A stretch of 64,000 bases of DNA from CALBZH01 sp964538515 (GCA_964538515.1 CAZIEW010000009.1:24139-88138), one strand, 5' to 3'. Shown: positions 1-8,319, numbered from the stretch's first letter. Made by a program: numbers and translations. The notes: generated by a model not told the origin, from the sequence alone.

Positions 1-216
1 CCGCGGGGAGCATGCCGCGATGACCAGTGCGTTGACCCCTTCCCCCTCAACATCCGCCTTAATCTGCCCGACGCCCTCGGCGCTGCACAGGAAAGCATGC
101 TGCCGGCATACCGGCGTCTTGTATTCACCCGTGGCCACCGCGGCCAGCGCGTCGATATCCAGTGCGTCTCCGAGTCCGCAGCCCGTGCAAATGTAGACCC
201 CCATCTTCGTTTCCAT
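1..216 (-). CDS. qmoB: QmoB, quinone-interacting membrane-bound oxidoreductase subunit B (5' part only)
   Basis: Partial gene: the first 72 codons lie in the window and the rest is beyond base 1. The product begins METKMGVYICTGCGLGDALD, matching the N-terminus of QmoB, an HdrA-like flavin and iron-sulfur subunit of the QmoABC complex that passes electrons between the quinone pool and APS reductase. The start ATG is at 216, preceded by AGGAGG lying within the last codons of qmoA, and only 5 bases separate it from the qmoA stop, so translation is probably coupled. The conserved ICTGCG motif and the position directly after qmoA make the assignment firm despite truncation. Confidence 0.9.
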   Translation of the reverse strand, partial: METKMGVYICTGCGLGDALDIDALAAVATGEYKTPVCRQHAFLCSAEGVGQIKADVEGEGVNALVIAACSPR

Positions 217-221
217 ATGAA

Positions 222-1490
222 CTACCTCCTGCATGTCGCCTGAATGGCCTTGAGAGCTGCCGCCGTCGCATCCTGGACGCTTGACGAAACATCCACCGGT
301 TTCCTCACGCACCCGGCCCCGATGATCCCCGGAACCGGCTGGCTTGCAAGGACAAACCCGTTCTCGTCGTAAGCGGCATCAACCGGGATCTTGTCGGTTG
401 CCGTTCCCGGCACCATCCCCGTCGCGAGCACCACCAGGTCGAACTGCTCCTTGAGGATCTTGCCCGTGGACTGGTCCTCCACCTGAACGGTCACGAGGCC
501 CGTCTGCGAGTCTTCCGTGATCTCGCCGGCTTTGCCCTTGGTCAGCGTCAAGCGCTCGTCGGACTGGGTGCGGGTGAAGAAGTCCTCGTATTTGCCGAGG
601 GCACGGATGTCGATGTAGAACATGGTGGCCTGAGCTTCAGGGTCCTGCTCGAGCACGTAGGTCGCCTGCTTGAGGGAGGCGAGGCAGCACACGCCAGAGC
701 AGTACGGCAGGTGGTTCTCGTCCCGGGATCCGGCGCATTGCACGAAAGCCACTTTCTTCACTTCCGCACCGTCCGATGGCCGGACGATCTTGCCGCCGGT
801 CGGTCCGTTCCCCGACGCAAGCCGCTCCATCATGACATTGGTGATCACGTTCTTGTTCTTGCCGAATCCATAATAGGGGATCTTCTCGGCGTCATAAGGC
901 TTCCAGCCCGTTGCCCACACGACAGCCCCAACCTTGAGGTCGAACCGTTCCGGCTGCATGTCCAGATCGACGGCGCCGTAAGGACAAGCGGCCTTGATGG
1001 CGGCAGCCTCAGGCGTCCCGAGCACTTCCGGGGCTACCACGTAGCGAAACGGAAAAGCAAACTCATGGGGCAAATAGGCGGCCTTGACCTTGCTTAAACC
1101 GTAATTGAAGGAGTCGGGGATCTCCGTTGTGGCAGCCGTCTCACACAACCCGCAGCCCGTGCACTTCTCATTCACGTAGCGCGGCTCGAGCGCGATCGTC
1201 ACGTCGAAGTTCCCGGCCTGACCCGAGATCTTCTCCACCTGAGCCATGGTAAAAAAGCGAATCAGGGAATTGTTCTTGATCCGGCGGAAATTGATCTCCA
1301 ACCCGCAGCTCGGTGGGCAAAGCTTCGGGAAATACTTGTTCATGCGGGCCACCCGACCACCGAGATAAGGCTCCTTTTCCACCATGTAGACTTGGAACCC
1401 CGCTTCGGCGGCCTCGAGAGCGGCACTCAAGCCGCTCATGCCGCTTCCCACTACTAGAATGCTCCGGTTTCCATCAAGCGCATCAGCCAT
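222..1490 (-). CDS. qmoA: QmoA, quinone-interacting membrane-bound oxidoreductase subunit A
   Basis: Soluble FAD and iron-sulfur subunit of QmoABC, thought to link the menaquinone pool to APS reductase at the inner face of the membrane. The 422-residue protein has an N-terminal dinucleotide fold (VVGSGMSGLSAALEAAEAG, about residues 13-31), an HdrA-like cysteine pair region around CPPSCG, a CTGCGLCE segment near residue 110 and a second nucleotide-binding stretch near LVVLATGMVPG. Length and motif order fit QmoA rather than the longer HdrA. ATG at 1490 is preceded by GGAGGAAATTGT. A sigma-70-like promoter with a palindrome lies about 100 bases upstream. It is the first gene of qmoAB(C), separated from aprBA by two inserted YkgJ-like genes. 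Confidence 0.93.
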   Translation of the reverse strand: MADALDGNRSILVVGSGMSGLSAALEAAEAGFQVYMVEKEPYLGGRVARMNKYFPKLCPPSCGLEINFRRIKNNSLIRFFTMAQVEKISGQAGNFDVTIALEPRYVNEKCTGCGLCETAATTEIPDSFNYGLSKVKAAYLPHEFAFPFRYVVAPEVLGTPEAAAIKAACPYGAVDLDMQPERFDLKVGAVVWATGWKPYDAEKIPYYGFGKNKNVITNVMMERLASGNGPTGGKIVRPSDGAEVKKVAFVQCAGSRDENHLPYCSGVCCLASLKQATYVLEQDPEAQATMFYIDIRALGKYEDFFTRTQSDERLTLTKGKAGEITEDSQTGLVTVQVEDQSTGKILKEQFDLVVLATGMVPGTATDKIPVDAAYDENGFVLASQPVPGIIGAGCVRKPVDVSSSVQDATAAALKAIQATCRR

Positions 1491-1597
1491 ACAATTTCCT
1501 CCGTGGTCAATTTGAAAACCCCCTGCACATCGTAGCGTCGTCCCACCTGTCCCGTCGCGTCTCCAGGCGCCGGAGTTGGACTTTACGGAAAGTTTAC

Positions 1598-1627
1598 ATT
1601 GTAGCGGAATTGTGAAATTAATTTCAA
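1598..1627 (-). promoter_or_regulatory. Candidate qmoA promoter with palindromic operator
   Basis: On the minus strand TTGAAA (1627-1622) and TACAAT (1603-1598) are separated by 18 bases, giving a plausible sigma-70 promoter about 100 bases before the qmoA start. The -35 region lies inside an 18-bp element (1610-1627) whose core TGAAATTAATTTCA is a perfect 14-bp palindrome; one side extends to TTTCACAA. The element resembles CRP/FNR-type (HcpR) or Rex operators, and a related element lies at the sat promoter. Seen: the palindrome and promoter boxes. Inferred: the regulator. Confidence 0.55.
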
Positions 1628-1844
1628 CTCAAAATTCCATGCCTCCCTCCCCTGTCCCAACCCTCAGGATATGCTGCAAGAGATGCAGGGCGAGCCCACT
1701 CGCTCGAACGGATCGGTGCAGATCCACCATGGGGGAGATCCAAAGGGATTCCCGGTTTTGAGATCCAGCGTACAGCGATCGATTTCCGTGTGGGTTGAAT
1801 CAGGCAAGTTACGGCGGGTAGACCTAGCGGGAAAACATGGAGGC

Positions 1845-1875
1845 GCGGGGAAGGCTATCCACGCTCCTTCCCCGC
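1845..1875 (-). terminator. Hairpin terminator-like element downstream of the 1927-2724 gene
   Basis: A perfect 10-bp inverted repeat (GCGGGGAAGG / CCTTCCCCGC) with an 11-base loop lies 50 bases after the stop of the YkgJ-like gene. Downstream on the minus strand there is only a short TTTT a few bases away, so it is an imperfect intrinsic terminator. It would insulate the YkgJ pair from the qmoA promoter. The rest of 1491-1926 holds the qmoA promoter and no gene that I recognise. Confidence 0.5.
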
Positions 1876-1926
1876 CTATCTGCAAGCTACAACGCGCGTG
1901 ACGCGATCCTCGTCGCCGCTAAAGAG

Positions 1927-2724
1927 CTACTGTTTGTCTTCTTTCTCTTTCTTGAATTCATCCTTGATTTTTAACGTTTCTTCGAGCATCAGGATGTATT
2001 TCAGATATTTGAATCCGAATTTCATCAAAGCGATCTCGTCCGTTTTCATCTTTTCAATGTCTTCAGGATCAAGCTCGAACATATTTAGAAATCCACTTTC
2101 GAAAACAAACTTTCTAAATCTGTCGAGGTCGTAACTTGCCATATAAATGAGGGGCTGCTTCTCGGGAGCGAGCTTCGGACACCCAGGATTGTCTCTCCTC
2201 AATTGTATCTCCGCCCACTCCTTGTTCATCTCATCATAAATATCGGCCCCTTGTTCATGTCTCCATGTCTCGATCGTCCACTCACTATCTGAATCGTAGC
2301 CGGTGCAATTTGGCTCTCTGATAAAGAAAAAGAATTCTTCCGGTAAACGGCCTGCCTCTGATTCCTTCATCATTAGACCCTTGCCGATTGGGTAATATCG
2401 GCAGTTGGCAGGTCTATCTTCATAGATACTGCAGCCTTCTGATGTGACAAAAGGACATCTCCCGTCTTCATCATCCATCATTTTTAAAACTGCAAAAGGG
2501 TGCTTGGAAGTCTCATCAATATGAACGTACGTATATTTCTTGAGAAACTCTTCCGACGAAAGCCCTAGCCGCTTCTTCATCCTCAAGATGTCATAAGGCG
2601 TGAGAAGCATTTCCGTGTGTCGACAACATATATTAAAGCAAGGAATATCCTTATGACACCTGAACTTGAAATTGGAATCCAACGTCCGCTCGACAGGCTC
2701 CACATACTTCGTACTGGGCAACAT
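1927..2724 (-). CDS. YkgJ-family cysteine-cluster protein (copy 1)
   Basis: 265-residue protein of the YkgJ / CxxxCxxC zinc- or iron-chelating type; biochemical role unknown. Cysteines stand at about C23, C29, C33-C34, C90, C98 and C108, the last in the family signature CSIYEDRPANCRYYP. The C-terminal half is rich in charged residues and ends in a lysine-glutamate tail. A similar protein with the same seven cysteines is encoded just upstream (3155-3931), so they are tandem paralogues. The start at 2724 follows AAAGGAATTAAAGC. The DNA is clearly AT-richer than its neighbours (42 of 120 bases G or C over 1921-2040, against 35 of 60 over 5041-5100). Its place inside the sulfate-reduction locus suggests, but does not prove, a role in Fe-S or metal handling there. 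Confidence 0.75.
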   Translation of the reverse strand: MLPSTKYVEPVERTLDSNFKFRCHKDIPCFNICCRHTEMLLTPYDILRMKKRLGLSSEEFLKKYTYVHIDETSKHPFAVLKMMDDEDGRCPFVTSEGCSIYEDRPANCRYYPIGKGLMMKESEAGRLPEEFFFFIREPNCTGYDSDSEWTIETWRHEQGADIYDEMNKEWAEIQLRRDNPGCPKLAPEKQPLIYMASYDLDRFRKFVFESGFLNMFELDPEDIEKMKTDEIALMKFGFKYLKYILMLEETLKIKDEFKKEKEDKQ

Positions 2725-3154
2725 GCTTTAATTCCTTTCCTTCGAAAAAAGACTCGAAATGAAGCGATTCTTATGGGCCAACCGCCCAAACTGCGACAGG
2801 ACCTTTGTTGCGGCTGTTCGAGCAACTCACGTCCAGGTGTGCCGGATGTCCAAGCACTCCTGTGACGTCATTCGAACGGAGGCATTGTAACCACCCCAAC
2901 GACAAATGGCCATGTCTGAGGCCTGCTCAGCAATTTTTTTTGAGCAAGCCCTTCTCGCGCAAGCGGTCCATTGGAGATGTGTCGAGGGATCATACTGCAA
3001 AGGTAGAAGCCAAGGCCATTCCCACCCAACCGCGCCAACGTGTACTAGCAGTCCCAGAGGCCGAAGCAGCTTCGCTCCTGTCTCAATGACAACAAAACCG
3101 GACATCTCTTATGACGTCCCTCCGCATGCTGCATGGTCTGGGTGTGATTCATGA
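2725..3154. other. 430-bp spacer between the two YkgJ-like genes
   Basis: No convincing gene. Short open frames on both strands lack good ribosome-binding sites and family resemblance. On the minus strand an 8-bp arm GCTTGCTC (one G-T pair) could fold with GAGCAGGC around an A-rich loop at about 2926-2955, but no U-run follows, so I do not call it a terminator. The Shine-Dalgarno of the downstream YkgJ gene lies at the left edge. Confidence 0.5.
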
Positions 3155-3931
3155 CTACGAAGACGCCTTGTTCTTCGTATGAAGCAACTCATCCATCTTC
3201 CGGTCCCTGAGCCTCAACGTATCCTCCGAAAAGAGGTTAGACCGGATCCAGCGATAGCTGAAATTCAACAACGCTTCGTCATCATTTCTCATCTTTTCAA
3301 TTAATTCTTCCTCCACATCATATTTCTCTAAAAACTTGCTTTCAAATACAAACCGCCTGAACCAATCCAAATCGTAACAGGCCGTATAGAGAAGCTTGGC
3401 TCTTCCAGCGTCGAGCTTATTTCCCATTTCAAAAAACTGGTGTTGGGTAATTTCTTTATAACTTTTATTCATTCTATCGTAGACATCGATCTTTTGGTCA
3501 GCCTTCCATTCCCTTACGCTCAACTCTCGATTCTCTTGAAATCCGAGACACGTGGCTATTTCCTCGATCAAGAACTCGTGCTCCTCGGCAGACATCGGAA
3601 ACACGGGATACATCCTGCACGACCACGGCCTGTCCTCGTAGATGCTGCACCCCTCATCCCCCACGAACGGGCAAGCACCTTTGTCGCCTTCCGTCATTTT
3701 GAGCATGACCAGGGGAATCCCATCGTCTCCCAGGAAGGTGGTCGTAAATTTTTCGAGGAACTCGTGTGACGATAACCCCGCGGCTTTTCTCATTCTCAGA
3801 ACGTCGTACGGGGTCAGAAAAATAGTGATATCACGGCAGCACCTGTTGAAGCAGGCAAGGCCTCTATCGCAGCAAAACTTGAACTTCTCATCGATCGTGA
3901 ACAGGACTTTACGCGCACTTTCTTCGTTCAT
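3155..3931 (-). CDS. YkgJ-family cysteine-cluster protein (copy 2)
   Basis: 258-residue paralogue of the 1927-2724 product. Shared features are FNRCCRDITIFLTPYDVLRM near residues 28-47 and CSIYEDRPWSCRMYP near 95-109; cysteines at about C20-C21, C27, C31-C32, C87, C95 and C105 give one more than copy 1. Both proteins continue with a conserved segment reading ACYDLDWFRRFVFES here and ASYDLDRFRKFVFES in copy 1, followed by acidic and basic residues. Known for the family: a putative zinc- or iron-binding cluster, with no settled function. The gene starts after the aprA terminator-like hairpin, so it probably has its own promoter or depends on read-through. The ribosome site upstream of 3931 is weak (GAGAAG). 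Confidence 0.75.
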   Translation of the reverse strand: MNEESARKVLFTIDEKFKFCCDRGLACFNRCCRDITIFLTPYDVLRMRKAAGLSSHEFLEKFTTTFLGDDGIPLVMLKMTEGDKGACPFVGDEGCSIYEDRPWSCRMYPVFPMSAEEHEFLIEEIATCLGFQENRELSVREWKADQKIDVYDRMNKSYKEITQHQFFEMGNKLDAGRAKLLYTACYDLDWFRRFVFESKFLEKYDVEEELIEKMRNDDEALLNFSYRWIRSNLFSEDTLRLRDRKMDELLHTKNKASS

Positions 3932-4020
3932 ACAGACTTCTCACAATACTTGAAGGGTTTCCGAGAATAAGTCAGCCACTAGCCTTCCCAATCACACGAG
4001 GCGGTCGCCACAAATTTTTA

Positions 4021-4045
4021 GGGGCGACCCATTAAAGGTCGCCCC
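4021..4045 (-). terminator. Hairpin terminator-like element after aprA
   Basis: GGGGCGACC and GGTCGCCCC form a perfect 9-bp stem with a 7-base loop, starting 35 bases beyond the aprA stop. On the minus strand it is followed by TAAAAATTT, a broken U-tract, so termination may be partial. It separates aprBA from the two YkgJ-like genes. Confidence 0.7.
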
Positions 4046-4079
4046 CCCCGTACAGACTTACTCTAGGCCATGAGCGAGA

Positions 4080-5996
4080 CTAGATAAGATTGATCATGGG
4101 CCGCTCGAGGGTGGTCCACTCATTCTTCGCCTTGTCCCACTTCACGTTGATGAACACGTTCTTGCCCGTGTCCAGCTTGAGGTAATCGTACTTGTAGTAG
4201 TAGCCCGGCCATCTGGACTCTTTGCGAGCCATACGGGTGTGGGCGCAAGCCATACCAACGATGGACCGATGGTACGCTTCCCAAGCACGCATCAGCTCAT
4301 GCGAATCCTTGGCAGCCAGCTTGTCCGCGTCCTCCAAAAGGAGGCCCAGCTTCCAGATGCCAATCTCGAGCAGCTTATCGCTCGTGCCGTAGTTGGTCTC
4401 CCACCCGCCACAGTACTCGCCCATGATCTTCTGCAGGCGGAACAGGTAGTTGTGCGGGGAGATGTAGTTGGGGTTGACGTCCACCTGAGTGGTGAAGTTC
4501 TTGTTCTGCTCAAACCAGGCCATCGGCTTGAAGGTAGCTTCTTTCAGCTTCGCGATCTGAGCATCGGAAACCGCCGGCACGTAGTCTTTGTGGTCGTTGA
4601 CATACTTCACCGCGGACTTACCGGCGATTCTGCCCTGGACATGGGAGCCGCTGGAGAACTTGTGGGCACAAGCGCCCACGCCGCAGCCTGCCGTCAACAG
4701 ACCCTTGATGGTCGTCATGCAGTTGTACTGCTCGGGGAAGGTCTCCGCGTATTCCTTCGGCATCAGGTCGGCAGGACCCGCGCACCAAGCGCCGCAGGAG
4801 CACGCATGGGAGCCGATGAACACCGAGTCGGACATCTGCAGTTCCATCGGTTTCTCTAGGGGATCGATGTTGTGGGCGGCCCAGTTGGTGGCACCCTGGA
4901 TGGTCATATCCAGGAAGTCTTCCCAGGCTTCGCTCTCGTACATCTTGATTTTCTTCTTCAGTTCCTTCGGATCGGTAATTTCCGCCTTATAGCGCTCAAC
5001 CACCTTCTCGGTGTGCATCAGGAACGGAAGCTTGCCTTCCTTCGCGCAGAGAATCATTTCGTAGTTACGCATCGGGGTCGGAGTCGGCTTCGCGGAGGCA
5101 TACGGATCCCATGCCTTCAGCTCTTCCGGATAGCCACCGACATAGGCTCCGCCGTAGCCGTTCAGAGCAGGGGTCTTGAACAGCAGGAAGAACGTGCCGA
5201 CAGGGCCATAGGAATCTTTGAACCGAGGCGGAACGAAGGTGTTGTCCATCTGGGTCAGCTCGCCGCCGTTCTCGAGCACGAGAGCGTAGACCGAGCCGTT
5301 AACGAAGGGGGGCATCCAGGAACGGCCGAAGCCTTCACCCTGAGACCGCGGACGGAACACGTGAACGGCGCCACCCAGAAGGAGAACCGTCACTTTGGAC
5401 TTGAAGACGTAGAATTTGTCTTCACGAACGCTGAAGCCAACGGCACCGGCCACCTTGTTGGCTTCCTTTTCGTCCATGAGCAGATTCGTGATCATCACGC
5501 GCTCAAGGAGCTCGCCTTTGTCGCCAAGGGCGCCGATGGCAGCCTTCGCGGCTTCGGCCACGAGGATCTTGTAACTTTCACCGGCGATCATGACCTGCCA
5601 CTCACCGGACTTCACGTAGTTGCCGGCTTCGTCTTTCCAGATCGGCAGACCCCATTTGTCGAAATGCTTCACGGAGCTGTCGACGTGACGGGCGATGTCA
5701 TACACCATATCCTGGCGCATCAGGCCCATCTGGTCGTTCGTCACGTACTCGACGAAGCGCTCGGGCTGACGGGGATTCATGGTAACCTTGCCGTCGAGGC
5801 CCATGTAGGTGTTGATGGCCGAAAGACCCATGGCCACGGGGCCGGACCTATCGATGGCGGCCTTGTCAACACACGTAACCTTCAATCCCAGAGGCTTTGC
5901 CCAATAGGCAGCTTCCACCGCGGCACCACAGCCGGACATACCACCACCGAGGATCAACACATCGGTTTCAACAACCGTTGTCGCGAAATCTCTCAT
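4080..5996 (-). CDS. aprA: Adenylylsulfate (APS) reductase, alpha subunit
   Basis: FAD-containing catalytic subunit of dissimilatory APS reductase, which reduces APS to sulfite and AMP in the cytoplasm. The N-terminus holds the FAD-binding fold (VLILGGGMSGCGAAVEAA) and the protein carries typical AprA blocks such as GPVAMGLSAINTYMG, WGLPIWKDEAGNYVKSGEWQ and CSCGAWCAGPADLMP. ATG at 5996 is chosen, not the TTG two codons upstream: AGGAG lies 7 bases before the ATG but only 1 base before the TTG. The resulting 638 residues suit the family. aprB ends 15 bases upstream, so the two subunits are co-transcribed. A strong hairpin follows the stop. Confidence 0.97.
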   Translation of the reverse strand: MRDFATTVVETDVLILGGGMSGCGAAVEAAYWAKPLGLKVTCVDKAAIDRSGPVAMGLSAINTYMGLDGKVTMNPRQPERFVEYVTNDQMGLMRQDMVYDIARHVDSSVKHFDKWGLPIWKDEAGNYVKSGEWQVMIAGESYKILVAEAAKAAIGALGDKGELLERVMITNLLMDEKEANKVAGAVGFSVREDKFYVFKSKVTVLLLGGAVHVFRPRSQGEGFGRSWMPPFVNGSVYALVLENGGELTQMDNTFVPPRFKDSYGPVGTFFLLFKTPALNGYGGAYVGGYPEELKAWDPYASAKPTPTPMRNYEMILCAKEGKLPFLMHTEKVVERYKAEITDPKELKKKIKMYESEAWEDFLDMTIQGATNWAAHNIDPLEKPMELQMSDSVFIGSHACSCGAWCAGPADLMPKEYAETFPEQYNCMTTIKGLLTAGCGVGACAHKFSSGSHVQGRIAGKSAVKYVNDHKDYVPAVSDAQIAKLKEATFKPMAWFEQNKNFTTQVDVNPNYISPHNYLFRLQKIMGEYCGGWETNYGTSDKLLEIGIWKLGLLLEDADKLAAKDSHELMRAWEAYHRSIVGMACAHTRMARKESRWPGYYYKYDYLKLDTGKNVFINVKWDKAKNEWTTLERPMINLI

Positions 5997-6011
5997 TTGC
6001 AATCTCCTTAT

Positions 6012-6458
6012 TTATTTCTTGATTACACAGAGTTCTTTAACACCCATGATGTCGGGCTCGCCAAGCAGAAACTGATTGTTCAGATCCGCAGGGTTGGCCT
6101 CGGGGAAACCATCAAAAGGCTTAATCGAACCCTCTGCCGTCCGCCGGGTGGGGTACTTGAAGCGTTTAATGCGGCCATCACGATAGGTAATGGTCCACAT
6201 GATGTCCTCGCTGCCACGGAGCGGCGTGGAAGCGGCGCCCATGGGGGCGAAGTCTTGGTAGCTACGAACATCCATGGCCTGCTGGGGGCAGATCTTCACG
6301 CAGCAGTAGCATTCCCAGCAGTACTGGGGCTCTTGGTTGTAGCCTTTCATTCTTTCCTTGTCGAGCATCATCAGGTCGTTGGGGCATATATACATGCAAG
6401 CAGTCTTGTCCTGCCCCTTGCAGCCGTCGCATTTGTCGAACATTACAAAACTTGGCAT
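6012..6458 (-). CDS. aprB: Adenylylsulfate (APS) reductase, beta subunit
   Basis: Ferredoxin-like electron-transfer subunit of APS reductase; its two [4Fe-4S] clusters carry electrons to the FAD of AprA. Cluster ligands are visible as C10, C13, C21 and C25 (CDGCKGQDKTACMYIC) and C47, C50, C53 and C57 (CWECYCCVKICP). The C-terminal tail that embraces AprA is present, for a normal length of 148 residues. ATG at 6458 is preceded by AGGAGGTAAGGCT. The order sat, aprB, aprA is standard for Gram-negative sulfate reducers. About 200 bases separate it from sat; no clear promoter is visible there, so it may be read from the sat promoter. Confidence 0.97.
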   Translation of the reverse strand: MPSFVMFDKCDGCKGQDKTACMYICPNDLMMLDKERMKGYNQEPQYCWECYCCVKICPQQAMDVRSYQDFAPMGAASTPLRGSEDIMWTITYRDGRIKRFKYPTRRTAEGSIKPFDGFPEANPADLNNQFLLGEPDIMGVKELCVIKK

Positions 6459-6565
6459 AGCCTTACCTCCTAGAAGTTTATTCCTGACTTACTTCAGCCG
6501 AATGAAGCTCCCTCGTTTGAATCCCTTGCCTTAAGCCTTACACCTCCCTTCTCAAGACGAAGCCC

Positions 6566-6603
6566 GCCCCCTGTACAGGGACCGCAAGCAGCCTTCAGGG
6601 GGC
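6566..6603 (-). terminator. Possible weak hairpin between sat and aprB
   Basis: GCCCCCTG (6566-6573) and CAGGGGGC (6596-6603) form an 8-bp inverted repeat with a 22-base loop that itself contains part of the palindrome CCCTGTACAGGG. No U-tract follows on the minus strand. It could attenuate or stabilise the sat-aprBA transcript rather than end it. Confidence 0.3.
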
Positions 6604-6661
6604 AAGCTTTTGCGTGGATCTTGGGGTTTCCTTATCTCTCTGCTTCGACTTCGTTCACTGG

Positions 6662-7891
6662 TTATTTCTTCACGTCGCCGGTCGCAGCGCCATGAAGCTT
6701 GATCTCGACCTTCTCTTCCAGGCCCTGATAGTATTCCTGAAGGACCTTGACCACTTCCGCGCGCGAGAATTCCTTGGGAAGCTCGCCGCCCTCGGAAAGG
6801 GTCTTGCGGACCATGGTCCCTGAGAGAAGCAGACGGTCTTCCTTGCCGTGCGGGCATGTTCTCATGGAGGCCATGCCGCCGCACTTGAAGCAATGGAACG
6901 TCCAGTCGATCTTGAGCGGTTGAAGTACCAGAGCATCCGACGGAATATCGTCGAAAATCTTCTGGGCGTCGAACGGGCCGTAGTAGTCGCCCACGCCGGC
7001 ATGGTCACGGCCGACGATCAGGTGGCTACAACCATAGTTCTGACGGAAAACGGCGTGAAGGAGGGCTTCACGGGGACCGGCATAACGCATTTCTGCCGGG
7101 TAGCCGCCCTGGATGACCGTGTTCTTCACGAAGTAGTTCTCGACGAGCACATCGATGGCCTTCACGCGGACGTCGGCGGGAATGTCGCCCGGTTTCAGCT
7201 TGCCGATCAACTGATGAATGTACAGACCGTCCATGACCTCGACGGCGATCTTGGCGAGGAACTCATGGCTGCGGTGCATCGGGTTGCGCAGCTGCAAAGC
7301 GGCAACCGTCTTCCAGCCCTTTTCCTCGAAAAGCTTGCGGGCTTCGGCGGGACGCTGATAGACATTGGCGAATTCCGTCGGGTAGAAGCTCTCGCTGATC
7401 ACCTTCACGGGACCGGCCAGGTTGATCTCCTTCTGAGCCATAACTTTCTGAACGCCCGGGTGGCCCTCGGCGTCGTTGGTCCAGAAGACCTGCTTGCACT
7501 CGAACTCTTTGTCGATGGTGTATTTCTCGGTGACCTTCATGGTGCCGAGAATTTCGTTGTTCTCTTCGTCGAGCAGAGCGACTTCCTCACCGACCTTGAT
7601 GCTGTCGGCCAGGGCCTTGTCGGCGGAAAGGGTGATGGGGATGGGCCAGAAGGTGCCGTCCGCCATGGTATACGTGGCGCAGCTTCCTTTCCAGTCATCG
7701 TAGCCCATGAAGCCATCCAACGGAGTAAAAGCGCCAATACCGAGCATGATGAGGTCAGAAGCCTCACGGCTCGTCATGGGGACGACCTTCAACGTCTTCG
7801 CTTTTTCCTTCTCGGCGGCAAGGGCTGCGCCTTCGAGCAACAACGGTTTCAGCTTTTTCTCTTTTCCATGGGGAGGAACCAACTTGGACAT
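6662..7891 (-). CDS. sat: Sulfate adenylyltransferase (ATP sulfurylase)
   Basis: Catalyses ATP plus sulfate to APS plus pyrophosphate, the activation step of dissimilatory sulfate reduction, in the cytoplasm. The 409-residue monofunctional enzyme shows the nucleotide-binding RNPMHRSHEFLAK motif (family QNPxHxxH, here with R), GRDHAGVGDYYGPFDAQ, and a C-terminal metal-ribbon-like CFKCGGMASMRTCPHG segment typical of prokaryotic sulfate-reducer Sat. There is no APS-kinase domain. ATG at 7891 is preceded by TTAAGGAGAAGGAAAG. It is driven by a near-perfect sigma-70 promoter (7989-8016) with a palindrome over the start site. Confidence 0.97.
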   Translation of the reverse strand: MSKLVPPHGKEKKLKPLLLEGAALAAEKEKAKTLKVVPMTSREASDLIMLGIGAFTPLDGFMGYDDWKGSCATYTMADGTFWPIPITLSADKALADSIKVGEEVALLDEENNEILGTMKVTEKYTIDKEFECKQVFWTNDAEGHPGVQKVMAQKEINLAGPVKVISESFYPTEFANVYQRPAEARKLFEEKGWKTVAALQLRNPMHRSHEFLAKIAVEVMDGLYIHQLIGKLKPGDIPADVRVKAIDVLVENYFVKNTVIQGGYPAEMRYAGPREALLHAVFRQNYGCSHLIVGRDHAGVGDYYGPFDAQKIFDDIPSDALVLQPLKIDWTFHCFKCGGMASMRTCPHGKEDRLLLSGTMVRKTLSEGGELPKEFSRAEVVKVLQEYYQGLEEKVEIKLHGAATGDVKK

Positions 7892-7966
7892 CTTTCCTTC
7901 TCCTTAAGAGTATATTGTTTGACATTTGCCGCAACAAAGGGGCCGCGGCGGCACAGCATTCCCCGC

Positions 7967-7984
7967 TTGTGCAATATTTTGCAA
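7967..7984 (-). promoter_or_regulatory. Candidate Rex/HcpR-type operator over the sat transcription start
   Basis: The minus strand reads TTGCAAAATATTGCACAA, an 18-bp imperfect palindrome just downstream of the sat -10 box, so a bound protein would cover the expected +1. It differs at three positions from the general Rex consensus TTGTGAA-N4-TTCACAA and at three of 12 fixed positions from TTGTGA-N6-TCACAA (HcpR). Both regulators are known to act on sulfate-reduction genes in Desulfovibrio. Identification of the protein is inference. Confidence 0.5.
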
Positions 7985-7988
7985 GGTG

Positions 7989-8016
7989 ATTATAGGGAGG
8001 AGGGCGATCTTGTCAA
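7989..8016 (-). promoter_or_regulatory. Strong sigma-70 promoter of sat
   Basis: On the minus strand TTGACA (8016-8011) and TATAAT (7994-7989) match both consensus boxes exactly, with a 16-base spacer. The predicted start near 7982 gives a leader of about 90 bases. This suits a gene known to be among the most highly expressed in sulfate reducers. Confidence 0.88.
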
Positions 8017-8020
8017 GTGA

Positions 8021-8319
8021 AAAATGATGCAAGCCAATCGTTCCTACCGCTGAAACGGGTCATTGAGAGGGTGCTGAAGCTCAACCGAAAGACCACGTGA
8101 CATTTCGCGCAAGAGCTCCGTTCGCTGCCCCTCGGGAACCGGTTGTGGGCGTCTCTCCCACATCAGCCGTTTGACTCAACTGGAGCAGTAATGGTAGCGT
8201 TTTTGAAAACCAGATGGCCGTCCATCTGACGAGCATGGCTCTACCACGATTCAGGCCATAATGGAAGAAAAAAAGAAAAAGCGCACGAGATCATCGGTCA
8301 GGGAAGGACAAGGGGGACC
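8021..8319. other. Intergenic region between sat and the potassium channel gene
   Basis: About 300 bases between divergent genes. No coding region or stable hairpin stands out. A TTGACT at about 8172 with TAGCGT 18 bases later is a poor promoter candidate for the channel gene, and AGGGGGACC just before 8320 is its ribosome-binding site. Confidence 0.45.

Noticed and set aside
2827..3105. 92-codon frame between the two YkgJ-like genes
   Set aside because: No start signal or family pattern; the stretch reads as a non-coding spacer.
4872..6473. 533-codon open frame on the plus strand opposite aprA and aprB
   Set aside because: Antisense shadow of two strongly supported genes; it has no family resemblance and arises from codon bias in G+C-rich coding DNA.
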